Origin: Oscarella lobularis
Lineage: Eukaryota; Porifera; Homoscleromorpha; Homosclerophorida; Oscarellidae
Assembly: GCF_947507565.1 (NCBI RefSeq)
Contig: NC_089175.1
Coordinates: 5,011,733 to 5,075,732 of the forward strand
Direction of reading: 5' to 3'
DNA: 64,000 nt
Below the pieces are notes generated by a model. That model was given only the letters and a program-made list of their open reading frames with translations. It searched no databases and was not told where the DNA came from. Positions 37,501-49,231 of the stretch are shown here, piece by piece. Both the position numbers and the translations under genes were made by a program. Positions within the stretch are counted from its first letter, which is position 1; each line of letters begins with the position of its first letter.

Positions 37501-39690
37501 TCGGTGCCACCGGCCGTCAAGCCTACAGCTATGCGAAACGAATCAGTATTGATCCCACTTTCCGAATCCTGAATTGTGCTCGGATCCCAGTGAATGGCTA
37601 TGCTGCCAGTACCGGACTGATAGTCAATGTCGAGATACTGGTTTGCTTGTGGTTGCTTGCCGTCATAGACGACACCGATCGTCGGTTTGGTATCGTCAAC
37701 GAGAATTTCGTCTGAATTCTTGAAGCTCTCGGTTCCTCTCACATTTCTCGCCGTCGCTTCGATCATGTACGTGCCGCCGTTCGTCAGGGTGAACTGACTG
37801 GTGACGGTGACGTCGTGAACGACGTCACTGGCAATACTTATCTGGCCGGTCGACGAATAGACGACGGCGTCGCCGTTTGCCGTGTCGACTAGTTGCCAAT
37901 CGATTGTAACTTTGTCGCACGGCACTTTGAAACCTTGAAACCTCACTTTGATCTCTTGCCTATCCGTCAACATCAGGTACGGATTTCCGTCTGTGCCTTG
38001 AACGGGCGCGAGGAGTTGAGACGGCGTCAGGGCGGAGAAAACCGACACGAGAGCGTTCGTAATGTCGACTCCCGTCGTCGGCTTCTTCGTGTTTAGAACA
38101 TCGGTGCACGAGCCACTGCCGTCGCAGTAGCGACACGTCGCCTTGTCGCCGCTGCAAAACAAGTCCGGATAGTCGCAGTCGTCTTGGTTAGAGTAGCATT
38201 GTTCACTCGAATCGTGGTAGACCGGAAGACAGTTCGTACCGTCGCAATCCGTGCTTTGCACGCAGGGATTCGTAGACACTGTATGAACGGCGCACTCGCT
38301 GCTAAAATCGGTTCCGCTGCATGTTCCTTGATTGCACGTGTCGTCTCGCGTGCACGCAATTCCATCGTTACAGGGTTGCGTCGGATAGTTCGTCCACGCG
38401 GTCGGCGTTTCTATGTTGCAATACTGACACTGATTGTCGGGATTGACGGCCGTATTTTCGTAGCAGACGTCGACGCTGTTCCTGGATATAGAGCATCCGC
38501 ACGTTCCACCCGAAGTGATGCAACCGGTGATTTTACATGTAGAAGTGCCCTGGCACTTCTGACAATCAAGGTTGCAGTTCAGAAGCGTGCCTTGGCATAT
38601 ACCAGTGCTCATGCACTTGTCGTTGTAGGTGCAGTTGTCTCTGTCGTTGCAACCTTCATTTGTCAGCGCTGTCCACTGGATACTAGTGCTCGACGACTTG
38701 CACGCCTATGAGAAAACGTGCTCGCAAAAGAAAACCAAACAATTCAATTTACCTGGCATTGCTCGGAAGGATTGACCTGATCGTTGGTATAGCACGTGTC
38801 GTCGATGACGCAGTGACCGCTATTGATGGTGCAGCCATTTCCGTTGCACGATTCGCACGACTTGCAAGTGAACGCCGTACCGACGCAGTTGCCGTCTTTG
38901 CACTGATCGTCTTTCGTGCAGAGATCGTTGTCGTCGCAGGCGCCGCCAGAAACGTCTGACCAAGCAGAGGTATCCTTTAAGTCATTGCATTCCTAAAACA
39001 ATACAGGAGTCATGTGAACCGGATTTTGCCTATTGATTGCAATTGCCTGGCAGCCGTCATTTCCCGAAACCCCCTTTCGGTCCGAGTTAGCATAACACGT
39101 GGAGCTGATAATACAATGGCCTGAGTTGAGGGTACAACCTGCACCGTTGCACGTTTGACAAGATTTGCAGCTAAACGGAACTCCTGCGCAATTTCCGAAC
39201 AAGCACAAATCACGTCTCGTGCACAAGTTGCCGTCGTTGCAGGATTGTCCGTTCTGTACTGTGTAAGAGTCTGACATCCCGTCGCAGATCTAAAGCTCAG
39301 CCGTTATTAGTTATCCCTCAGCGTTTTGCCTGTCCGTCTAACCAGACAAGAATCGTCGCCAGTAGGCGACTTTGTTTGGCGAAAAGGTACGCAGAGGATG
39401 CAGTCAATGAAGCAACTACAAAGAGCTACACGTTAGGAGAATGACGTCACGCGCAACAAGCTTAATTTAGGAAAGCGATATTTCGAACACTTTTTTCATC
39501 GACAGGTGAAAAACGAACAGGAAAGCGTTTACCCATTAGTTGCAAAGCAAACTGCCCGAGCCGCGGCCCTAGTAGCTATGAAAGCCCCTGCCACAAGCGG
39601 ATCGCTCGGTATTGAACAGTCTGACGAGATTTCCGAGACCAGTCGCAGAATGAGAAGCACGTTAATAAAAAGACGGTGTCGTCTCTTCAT
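31548..39690 (-). CDS. Giant secreted cysteine-rich/beta-sandwich repeat protein, copy 4
   Basis: Five exons join in frame: 39533-39690, 39343-39415, 39047-39289, 38753-38992 and 31548-38705 (7158 bp), 2623 aa. The signal peptide is MKRRHRLFINVLLILRLVSE. Both cysteine-rich exons are separate, as in copies 2 and 5; the intron between them starts CAG|GCAATT, a GC donor weaker than that of copy 2. The 19 repeats align with copies 1 and 2 without gaps, with substitutions such as TIDTSGASD for TIDWSGASD, which removes a core Trp in repeat 12. The ending is QVCVAFNDS. No membrane segment is present, so secretion is expected. Confidence 0.85.
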
Positions 39691-40467
39691 TTCTTTCCGA
39701 CGTGGTCACAGTCTGAGTTACATACAAAAAGTGGGTGCCTGAGGGCGGGATTATAACAAAGGATCTAAGGCGGTTATCACCTCCTGTGATGGCGTCTTCT
39801 TGTCTACTATCCAAGAAGAAGGTAACCCGACCCTTTTCCCGCTTCCCGAGATCAGACGCGAAGCTACTCGGAGCGAGTCGGTGAAAGTAGAAATCCGCCG
39901 CGGCGGCGGCAACGCTACCAGTCAATGACATGCAAGCACTGACCGTAGTGAAGACGACTCGACTACTCTATGCGACGTAGTGAGAGTACAGCTTGAACTG
40001 AGTGCAGAGTGCCAGACGTTGTATCGCACGAGTCGAACGAGTGAGTAGTCGAACGCGTCGGCGCAACGCACGCTACGTAAACCGTGTACTTCGCACGACC
40101 CACACTCCGTTGTACAAGCTGTAGAAGTGGGAGTTCTCCCAAGTGAAGGATGTAATCTGACGACGACCGGATTGGAGGCGGTCCGGCTTCCGTGTGTCCT
40201 CTACACGGAAGCCGGAAGCACCACGTAGATACAATATCTCTCTGGTCAAGCAGGAGGATGCAAATGCACCTCCCACCGAGGGCTCCCACGCGAAGGAGAT
40301 GACCTGACGGATTCGGCCCCTACGAACGATCCCGCGGCCCCATATAAATCCTGCTTACCTGGAAGTGCCAGTTGATCATTGTGCTCGTGATGTGAATCTT
40401 ATCGATCTTTTTCGTTTTTTTATATTGACTGCACATATGTTCTCTCACTGAAAAGAAACGAAAATCC
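39691..40467 (-). promoter_or_regulatory. Upstream region of giant copy 4
   Basis: Bases 39691-40330 match the upstream regions of copies 1-3 (ACATACAAAAAGTGGGTGCC, then a TTATAA word). Bases 40331-40467 belong to the 3' end of copy 5 and may include a last, non-coding exon after TTTCTTTTCAG near 40450. No separate gene was found. Confidence 0.4.
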
Positions 40468-42890
40468 TCAGTGAATGCCAGCTACCTGATAGGAAGTATT
40501 ATCTGTCATTGTCACTCTGACTGGCGGTGCTGCAGTGCTTTGGCTGACGGGAGCCACTTCTTCATACATTGGAGTCGAGGTTGCCTTCTTTTTTCCCGCG
40601 TTTGAATGATATATCGGCGACACAGTCATCCTGGTCATTTCTAAACTTGAAGTGGTTTCACGTTTAGGATGGCTTTCTGAAGTGCTTGGCAAATCTAAGA
40701 AAGCGTTTGAAAGATTCGCACAATGCGCAAAATTAACTCTACCTTCGCTTCTGCCTTTCCTTGATTTCAGAAACCAAATAATTGCAACGGCAATAGAAAT
40801 AAAAGCTATCGCGACGCAAACAAGCACAACGGAAACGATGACGCCAATACCCAATCCTTGAGACAAAATTGAAAATAATTAGAGAATTATCAGTCTTACA
40901 CTGTACGATGTACCGTCAGATGCGAGGGCAGATGCACAGTCGTCTGCCTCGAGCGCTTGTGAATGCTTGCCGTCACAGGTATCGTCAACGAGAATTTCGT
41001 CTGAATTCTTAAAGCTCTCGGTTCCTCTCACATTTCTCGCCGTCGCTTTGATCATGTACGTGCCGCCGTTTGTCAAAGTAAAGTGACCGGTGACGGTGAC
41101 GTCGTGAACGACGTCACTGGCAATACCGATCTGGCCGGTCGACGAATAGACGACGGCGTCGCCGTTTGCCGTGTCGACGAGTTGCCAATCGATTGTGACA
41201 TTGTCGCACGGCACTTTGAAACCTTGAAACCTCACTTTGATTTTTTGCCTATCCGTCAACATCAGGTACGGATTTCCGTCTGTGCCTTGAACGGGCGCGA
41301 GGAGCTGAGACGGCGTCGTGGACGAGAAAACCGACACGAGAGCGTTCGTCATGTTGACTCCAGTCGTCGGTTTTATGTTCAGAACATCGGTACACACGCC
41401 AGTGCCGTCGCAGTAGCGACAAGTCGCTTTGTCGCCGCTGCAAAACAGGTCAGGATAGTCGCAGTTGTCTTGGCTGTAGTAGCATTGATCACTGGAATCG
41501 TTGTAGATCGGGCGACAGTTCGAACCGTTGCAATACGTGCCTTTTACACAAGAACAGAATTGCGTCCGATTTTTCGTCCATGCCGTCGGCGTTGCTATGT
41601 TGCAATGCTGACACTGATTGTCGGGATTGACGGCGTTATTGTCGTAGCAGACGTCGACGCCGTTCTTGGGTATGGAGCATCCGCACGTTCCGCCCGACGT
41701 GATGCAACCGTCGACTTTACATGTAGAAGTGCCCTGGCACGTCTGACAGGCAAGACTGCAGTTCAGCAGCGTGCCTTGGCATATAGCAGCGCTTGTGCAC
41801 TTTTCGTCGTAGGTGCAGGCGTCTCCGTCGTCGCAAGCTTGATTCGTCAGCGTTGACCACTGAACCTTAGTGCTCGACGACTTGCACGCCTACGAAGAAC
41901 GCGCGCACACACTTTTTAAAAATAAATGTAAATCGTCCAAGTTACCTGGCATTGCGCGGAAGGATTGATCTGGTTGTTGGTATAGCACGTGTCGTCGATG
42001 ACGCAGTGACCGCTATTGATGGTGCAGCCATTTCCGTTGCACAATTCGCACGACTTGCAAGTGAACGCCGTACCGACGCATTCGCCGTCTTCGCACCGAT
42101 CGTCTTTCGTGCAGAGATCGTTGTCGTCGCAGGCGCCGCCGGAAACGTTTGACCAAGCATAGGCATCCTTTAGCACATTGCATTCCTACGACAGTTGTTA
42201 TACAAGAGCCTCGATCGTGAACTGGATTTTTCACTTGCCTGACAGGCGTTATTTCCTGAAACCCCTCTTTGGTCCGAGTTCGAATGACACGTGGAGTTGA
42301 TAAGACAATGGCTTGAATTGAGGGTACAACTTGTACCGTTGCACGTTTGACAAGATTGGCAGTTGAGCGAAGTTCCTCTGCAATTTCCGGAAGTGCACTG
42401 ATCACTTCTCGTGCACAAGTCGCCGTCGTTACAGGATTCTCCTTCAGACTTCGTGGTGAAACTATTGCCATCGCAGACCTAAAAGCTCAAATTAAATACT
42501 CCCCTCCGCGTTTCGCCTCTCATCTAACCAGACAAGAATCGTCGCCAGAAGGCGACTTTGTTTGGGTGGGACGAACGCAGTTGCAGCTACTACTGATGAA
42601 GCACCTACACAAAGAGCATATCTCAGAGCTGAAGGAGAATGACGTCACGCGCGAGCAGCTTTGGGCAAATAATTAGCGCAATTCTAACACAAAAAACATT
42701 GTCCAATTTATGATTACACTATCGACAGACGCTTTGTCACGGATAGAGGAAGGAACAATCAACAGAAAGCGTTTGCAGTTTACCAGTTTTTCAGATAGCA
42801 TTGAGCTTCGCTCGACGGGCTGCAGCCTGAACCACCACCTAACGACTCAACTAGAACCAGAAGTACAAGCAAAAGACTGTGTCTCTTCAT
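40468..42890 (-). CDS. Short membrane-anchored member of the giant family, copy 5
   Basis: Six exons join in frame: 42784-42890, 42529-42604, 42239-42478, 41946-42185, 40902-41889 and 40468 (or 40486) -40856. The protein is about 680 aa. The signal peptide is MKRHSLLLVLLVLVESL. Four cysteine-rich segments and the GTDGNPYLMLTDRQ block match the giants, but after ILVDDT the 19 repeats are absent and a 25-residue stalk leads to a transmembrane helix (LGIGVIVSVVLVCVAIAFIS) with a basic stop-transfer (KSRKGR). The cytoplasmic tail of about 100 aa holds SPIYHSN, MYEEVAPV and TSYQ, possible SH2-binding tyrosines. The exon-5 donor is the least certain (TACA|GTGTAAG gives the right phase); the last codons depend on whether a final intron at 40485 is removed. 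A type I receptor is inferred; the ligand is unknown. Confidence 0.75.
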
Positions 42891-43761
42891 TTCTTTCCGA
42901 CGTGACCACAGCCTGAGTAGTCTACATAGAAAGAAGCTTGTTTAATTAAAATTATACATTGACTACGTCTACAATGGACCGATCAGATCGACTTATAGTG
43001 CTTACTGGTCCTTACTATACCGTTTTATCTACGGGGTAATTTGCGAAAAGGGACTCCCGTAATGGTGCCTTCTTCTCTACGAGATGCCCGGAGACGGTAA
43101 CCCTTTCCGAGGTCGGCGAGAAGCAGGAGATTCGCCGGAAACGCTAGCTCCAAAGTACGGATCCTAGTCTGTAAACTACCATACAAACACTTACAGTAAT
43201 AACGTGACGTAGTCAAAGCTTCAACGGCGGTGAAGTTGTAGTCGAACGAGTAGAATTTCTCTCGACGCACGCTACGTAACACCACCGCATACACGCCCCA
43301 GAGCACGCCCTACCTCTCTCACGCAGAGCTCCACGCGAATCGGACACGTTCATACTAATGGAAGCCCATAAGCCGCCGCCATCTTCTAAATTCATCCTGC
43401 CATCAAGCAAAGCAGGCCGGGTCCTCGGCCCCTACGATCCCGCAGCTTTTTCGAACCTGAATCAATCAACTTTAGTTATTAACTTGGTACCGGAAATGCG
43501 TATGCCAGAACTTAATTAAGCTAATTTAGTACCGTAAGCAACCTATGGGGAGATATGCCAGAAACCAAAAGAAACACATGGCAACAAGTACTTTCCCGCT
43601 GCGTTGTTCATTACTGGCCTAGAAGACCTGTACCTGAGTACACGAAAAAAACGCGAAATTACATACAGAATCCTAATGACTAAAAGGGGTGGGGTGAGGT
43701 TTGGATAGAGGGCATCCGGGCCAGGTTATATCATAGAAACATTGCCATTTTGGGGAGCAAG
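42891..43761. other. Intergenic upstream of copy 5
   Basis: The first bases (TTTCTTTCCGACGTG...) match the upstream regions of the other copies, but homology fades after about 50 bases, so copy 5 has the most diverged promoter of the family. No gene was recognised between this point and the 3' end of the USP48 gene. Confidence 0.45.
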
Positions 43762-46700
43762 TCACAAATGTACTGCTAAGGTGACCGGATAATCGAGGAT
43801 GCATTTATTAATTAAGCAATAAGACTTACCTTTGAATCCAGTCTCAACTGTATTGTCGGCTAACAGAGAAAAATAGAAATACGACAATTATTATTATTAT
43901 GATAATCCTTGCATACCTAAAATCTCTACTTCATCGTTGATTTTATCAACCTGCGCACTTATTTGTGTACTGAACACCATCTAAACTGATTATAGTACCT
44001 TGAGCAAAATTGTGACGTTCGGTCGAATGCCCAGCTTCTCTAGCGTTACGTCATTCTCAATCAATTCTTTACCATTCAGAGACAACGTTTGGTCGCTAGG
44101 TAACACTAAGAACTTGTTCATGACCTTTATAAAGCATATTGAATTGTGCAAGATAATTTGTTATTACTCTTTGCTGCACCTTGAGCTTGAGATCTTTCAG
44201 CGTCATTCGCGAACTGACAAGGATTTTCACCTCCCCACTTCTACAGTGTCTCCTAAGAAAATAAAACAAGTGAACGCTGCTGCCACTGAGTAAAAGTAGA
44301 GAACCTTCCGCTCCTTCGAGGCGCAAAATTCTCGCCTAATTTCAACTTCTTATTAGGTGGCTTCTACAGACCCATATTAATTAGATAAAAACGCCGAGCT
44401 GATATGCATTAATTAATTAATACTGCATCGGGATCATTTCCTTCGTCGAGGCTATAAACTTCCGAACGCCAGTCATCGTCGAAATCATAAACGTTCGACG
44501 ACGGTGGAAATTCAATCGCGTCCAGATCGTTGACTTTCAAAACGGAGACAGTCACGTTGTCATACTGTAGCTCTTGTTCCATTTGAGAATCGCACTCAAC
44601 GGCAATGCAAGGCTCACACGGTTCTATGAAGACAATTCGTCGTTTCTTGTTTAGAAGTCGGAAGATACTGGCTTTACCTGGTAGAGATTTCAAACTGCCA
44701 CTCGATTCATCTCTCCAAACTTCGATAACACACTCGCACGATGTGTGAAGACCTCTAAAGTCGGTCCATTCTTTAACAGTAACAACACTGTACCTAAGAC
44801 AGTAGAATAATCTTTATCTTTCGATTTTTCTTGACGTCTTTCTAGAATGCAATTCCTAACCGATCCTGTCGAATTCCGGCTTTACTTTCGACGTCAAACA
44901 TCAGACGTCCGTGGTCGCAAATCAGCGGAGAATTATCAAGCGCAGAAGGCCAATGAGTTGGATAGCTTAACAGAAAATAAAGCACGATATATGCATACCT
45001 AGGTCATAAGCGTACCGAACGAATCGTCTCCACGCGTTAATGGCTACAGCGGAAACAACAAAACACCTATCGTCGCCCTGAATGGAAAGATACGCAATGA
45101 GCGGTCGTAGTGAGAGAAGAAGATTGAACTCTTACGCTCGCAATTTCGGGTCTATTTCTGCCATGGTATAGATCCAAAAGCTGGGCTTTTGCTTCGGCGG
45201 CTGTTTCCTTCATGCGCTCCTTCTCTTCCTCATCAGCCTGCGATCCCCTCTAAACCAAAGCAAGAGGAAGGAAATGAAAAGATCGCTTCGGTCGGTTAGC
45301 CTATTCACCAAACAGTCGACACAAGGAGGATGCAAAGCGGAAAATTCCGGCGCCTCGGGAAAATATTCTTTTAATTTCCGCCATAATTCGGCTGAAACGA
45401 GTCGTCTTGCCGACTCCTTAGCAGTAAACTGACCTAAATAAGCCAGCCTACATTCAAAACATTTTTAAAAAATCGACTTTTTGGCTACCGTGTTCTTTGC
45501 AGAGGAGATCGTGATTGAATTCGAATTCTGACTCCGAGCACTGGGCGTTCTCTTGAATCTCTGCGGGCTCTTCACTTTGCTTCGTGGCGGCGACTTCTTC
45601 GTCCAAATCCTTCTCCTCTTCGATCCTCTGTTTCTCTTCCCAAATCTTGTTCCAAGAGCGAAGTGAATACTTTCCAATCCAAAATCCGGAAGCACTAAAA
45701 CGCAAATTGACTTCCCCCTTATGCCTACACACAACGCGTAATAAAAAAGGACCTCGTGCAAGGAGCTTTTGCTAGTGACGTGATCAGCCTGTGATCGACC
45801 TGCAATTGATCTTTCAGTTGAATTTTTCGGCACTGTCGTCGAACGCACGTCACGCAATACCGAATATCTCTGATACAAAACTAATTATCATCGCAAAACT
45901 ATCTTGGGATTTTATACACGTATAAAATCCCGTCTCATGCAAGGTAATCACCCGCAAAGACGCGGTGAGCCACCGTAGATGCCATACAGTTCGGCAGCCT
46001 AGAAGACAGAAAGAATTTATACCTGATGTATTTGTCTTATCTGCTTCACAGCTTCTGCTCTTATTCTCTTCAGCTGAACGCACTTAAGTGGATCCACACT
46101 AGAACATAAAATAGATACACGTGTTTAGTTGTGCTCTTATTGGCGAACAAATACCGTCCGTGTGGACACAAGACATCTCCATGAGAAATTTCACCCGGAC
46201 CTTTTGCTAGATCCTTCGACAGCCAGGCTTTAAGCCAAGCCAAGTTTATCCACTCCCATTCGTTCGTTCTTTCTGTGACGTCAAATAACAGAAAAGTCTC
46301 ATTTATCTACACTGCATGCATACCCAAGCAGGTGAGTTTCTGGTACAGATCGCATTTTTGCTTCTGCATAGCCTGCCCTCTGGCCACACGTTCGGTCTGG
46401 GACGATAAAGTCGCTCTCGAAATGTGATGCAAGAATCGATGCTGAGAACTGACCGCCTTCTGTCGCAATTCCGTTGCCCATTGTTCGAAGCGACTATTGT
46501 CCAGCGCAACAAGCTCGGAAAGATGAGCCGGCGGCGATGACAGACTCGTCAAGTCAACTACTGTAAAAAAAACGGGTGACTGCAATTTCATATAAAGCAG
46601 TGTTCAAAAGCGTGGGGGCCCCCCTTGCCATGCTTCGCCTTTCGTGTAATTTCTTTGGCAGTTGGGACCGCGATCTATTTTCTATAAAGTCCCGTAGATG

Positions 46701-48986
46701 CAGAAAAACAGCGTCGGTGGAGTGCGAAGACTGAGACCAACTGGGGACGCGCTCGTATGTTGGTTCTCAACTGGGGTGAGTGAATAATCTCTCCGCATAG
46801 AACTATGCGTCTGCATTTACCTTCATTCTGCTCCCATTTCGGCTTCCTCGTGTAAACCAACATGTAAGCGCCACTGGACATCTGATGACCGTTCAGGAGC
46901 CGAGGAGGATTACGAGATCGAACGGCACCTGACGAAAGAAGTCAAATAATTCGCGAATCATCTCAGTCTCTTCCACCATATTCGCTTTCGTGCGTCGCAA
47001 GGTTGAGCTTCTTTCCAGCCAGTTTCACCACAGTTTCGTCATTGAAACTCCACCAACTGTCCATCTTAGTTACATATAACGGGTTAGTCAGCTATCTTTT
47101 ACCAATAACGTCAATGTATACTTCTTTCTTGTAAAGGTACGCAATGTAGTGTCCGCTATAGGCCGATGGTCCCTGATGTGTCAGCACAGCCGTCAAGTTA
47201 TACACAAACGATGTAGATGCTAGGCAAGAGAAATAGTAAATTAAAACGCGGCCTATCTTTATTCGATCTCCCCCACGCACGATCCGTGACGTCTGTGTAA
47301 GGACTCATGTCTAATTCTTGTGGAAATTGGAGATATGACGATAGTTTCTTCTTCTTGAACGTTGCCCTATATATGTACGAGTTCAAAAGACGTCGCTATA
47401 GCGTCCAACGTATTCAAGGAGCGCTACATGTGAGTACGTATTCAGGCAGCGCTACATGCTAGACACCTACCTATCAAAGACGAATCTGAGCAGTTGAATA
47501 TTTAGAATGGGAGGAAGCGATTCGACGACGATTCGTCGCGATGCGTTCTGCTTCTGACAGCACCAACTGCAGTAGTATTGATCGTCCCCTTCCAATTTCT
47601 CCTCCTGTGAGAAAACGATACGATGACGTTCATCGTCACACCGCCGTCATATATCGACTGTCGACCTGAAGGAAATCTTGAATGCATTCTTGAAGGACGT
47701 GATTGTTTTGAATGCTCAAATCGAGTTCGTAGAATTGAGAGCTTCGCGACGATTCGTTACGACAGACCGAACACCTAGATTTCACGTCACCACATGTATA
47801 ATAAAAATGTGTTATTGATCTCTTATACTCTTACGTTGTCACATACGAATATTTTCCCCCAAATTGCTCTCGAAAAACGTTTCCACTCGGACATTCCTTG
47901 AAAACATTAATTAATTAATCAAAAGATTCGAATAGCATTTAAGAAGATTCACACTTGACTCAATTTCGTTTCGAGCAAAGACATGAACAATTTTGAAAAC
48001 TCTTGAGCATCCTAGAACGGAATTGTAAAAGAACAAAACGCAGATTCGAAAAAAGAACCTGTTGAACATTCCTATCCAATCCAAGAGTCGAAACAATAGA
48101 CGAGGGATCAATGTATCTAATAATTAAAATAAAATAATTCTGTCTTCCTCATTGACGTACCTTCGACTCGAGTATTCTAAAAGGCTGAAAATAAGCTGAA
48201 GCTGCCCGCACACTTCGCTGCTTCCAGGAAATTCCGCGATGGACAGCGGTGGCTCTTCAGGCAGTCTATCATCGTCTTGTGCCTGCTCCACTGTCGACGA
48301 TGCACTCGTCGTGACGTCTTCTTCAACTTTCTTTTCGACGGCTACGTCGTCGCTTCGTTCCGCCACTCTCTCCGGATTGAATGACCACGAATAAATTGCC
48401 GCTCGAAATGCAGGCGTATGAAACCAAAGCTGTAAATTAATTAAAATAATTTTTATAGGAGTAAGAAGAAATGGGCATTTTTTTGGCGTTCTCGTGCCTG
48501 CAAGAGCGTGTTCATGTAGCAAGTGGCGCCGAGATTTTTGAGACCAACGAAGGAGTCCTTTTGAAATAATCAGATTCTACTGTATTGTCACTCAAATATC
48601 TCTATTGAACCTTTTCTCGCTCTTCGACGGTTGTATCCGGAATGGAGAGCCAGTGAGTTTCTAACAGTCGAAAAAAAATCGAGAATGACGAGGAAGGATT
48701 TTCCTCGCTCCCCATGGCAACCCACCTTTTATATTACCCAGCCAAAATTTTTCGCCGATGCTTTGAAGGCAGTTGGGATTTCCTTTGCAGTTCGTGCCCT
48801 TTCGACTGCGTGGAAGTAAAGAAAGTGAAGGCGTTGCGTCGCCGAAGAAGATTCTCACTTGCACGAATTCGGTTTGCAGGCAGGAATCGTCGTTCCGTAC
48901 GCTATGTCCACGTGCCTTTGCTTTATGTCTTCCACGGCCGTGTTCTTTGCCCAGTCCCATCGCTTTTCGGCGCTTTTTCGACTCAT
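43762..48986 (-). CDS. USP48: Ubiquitin carboxyl-terminal hydrolase 48 orthologue
   Basis: Nuclear/cytoplasmic deubiquitinase of the USP (C19) family, read across about 15 short exons. The N-terminus (start 48984-48986, [20 protein letters not shown]) and the [20 protein letters not shown] block match USP48. The catalytic Cys box is [17 protein letters not shown] (Cys codon 48519-48521), the His box [12 protein letters not shown] (His codon 47149-47151), and the third catalytic residue lies in [19 protein letters not shown] near 47020. Then come [14 protein letters not shown], the DUSP-region block [15 protein letters not shown] (about 45660), [11 protein letters not shown], and a C-terminal ubiquitin-like domain ([36 protein letters not shown]) near 44000-44250. 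The last exons ([20 protein letters not shown]) resemble the family's C-terminal GFKG tail; the stop near 43762 is tentative. All three catalytic residues are present. Confidence 0.9.
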
Positions 48987-49231
48987 TTCTTCAAGGTTTT
49001 TTCTAAGCGACACGCACGCTATTGACTTGCCCGGACTTCCTGTCGCTGGCGCCAATAAAGAAAAGATTCTGCAAAATCTGATGACATAACGGACATAACG
49101 CAAATGCAATAACTAATAAATAGAAAATGTGTTCAGTTGCCCCTTTGACACCGTAGCGTCAAGTAAAAAGGTAATGAAATAAATACAAAAGGTTCGAAAA
49201 GGTGCGCCAAAAAACCTTTGCACGGTTTACC

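Larger units (their letters stand above)
5542..42890 (-). repeat. Tandem array of five giant-gene copies plus relics
   Basis: Start codons lie at 13376, 22910, 29652, 39690 and 42890, all on the minus strand. Full units are about 9-10 kb; the third is shortened by a deletion of at least 2.7 kb and the fifth by loss of the repeat-coding part. Small pieces of the neighbouring lectin and NDUFA2 genes were carried along in the unit between copies 2 and 3. Confidence 0.85.

Noticed and set aside
5542-42890. Whole array as an assembly duplication artefact
   Set aside because: The copies differ by scattered substitutions, private deletions, different exon numbers and different neighbours, which a collapsed or repeated contig would not give; individual junctions still need long-read support.
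43001-43440. Short minus-strand frames (65-93 aa) upstream of copy 5 as an extra first exon
   Set aside because: No conservation in the upstream regions of the other copies, and the signal peptide at 42890 is already a good start.
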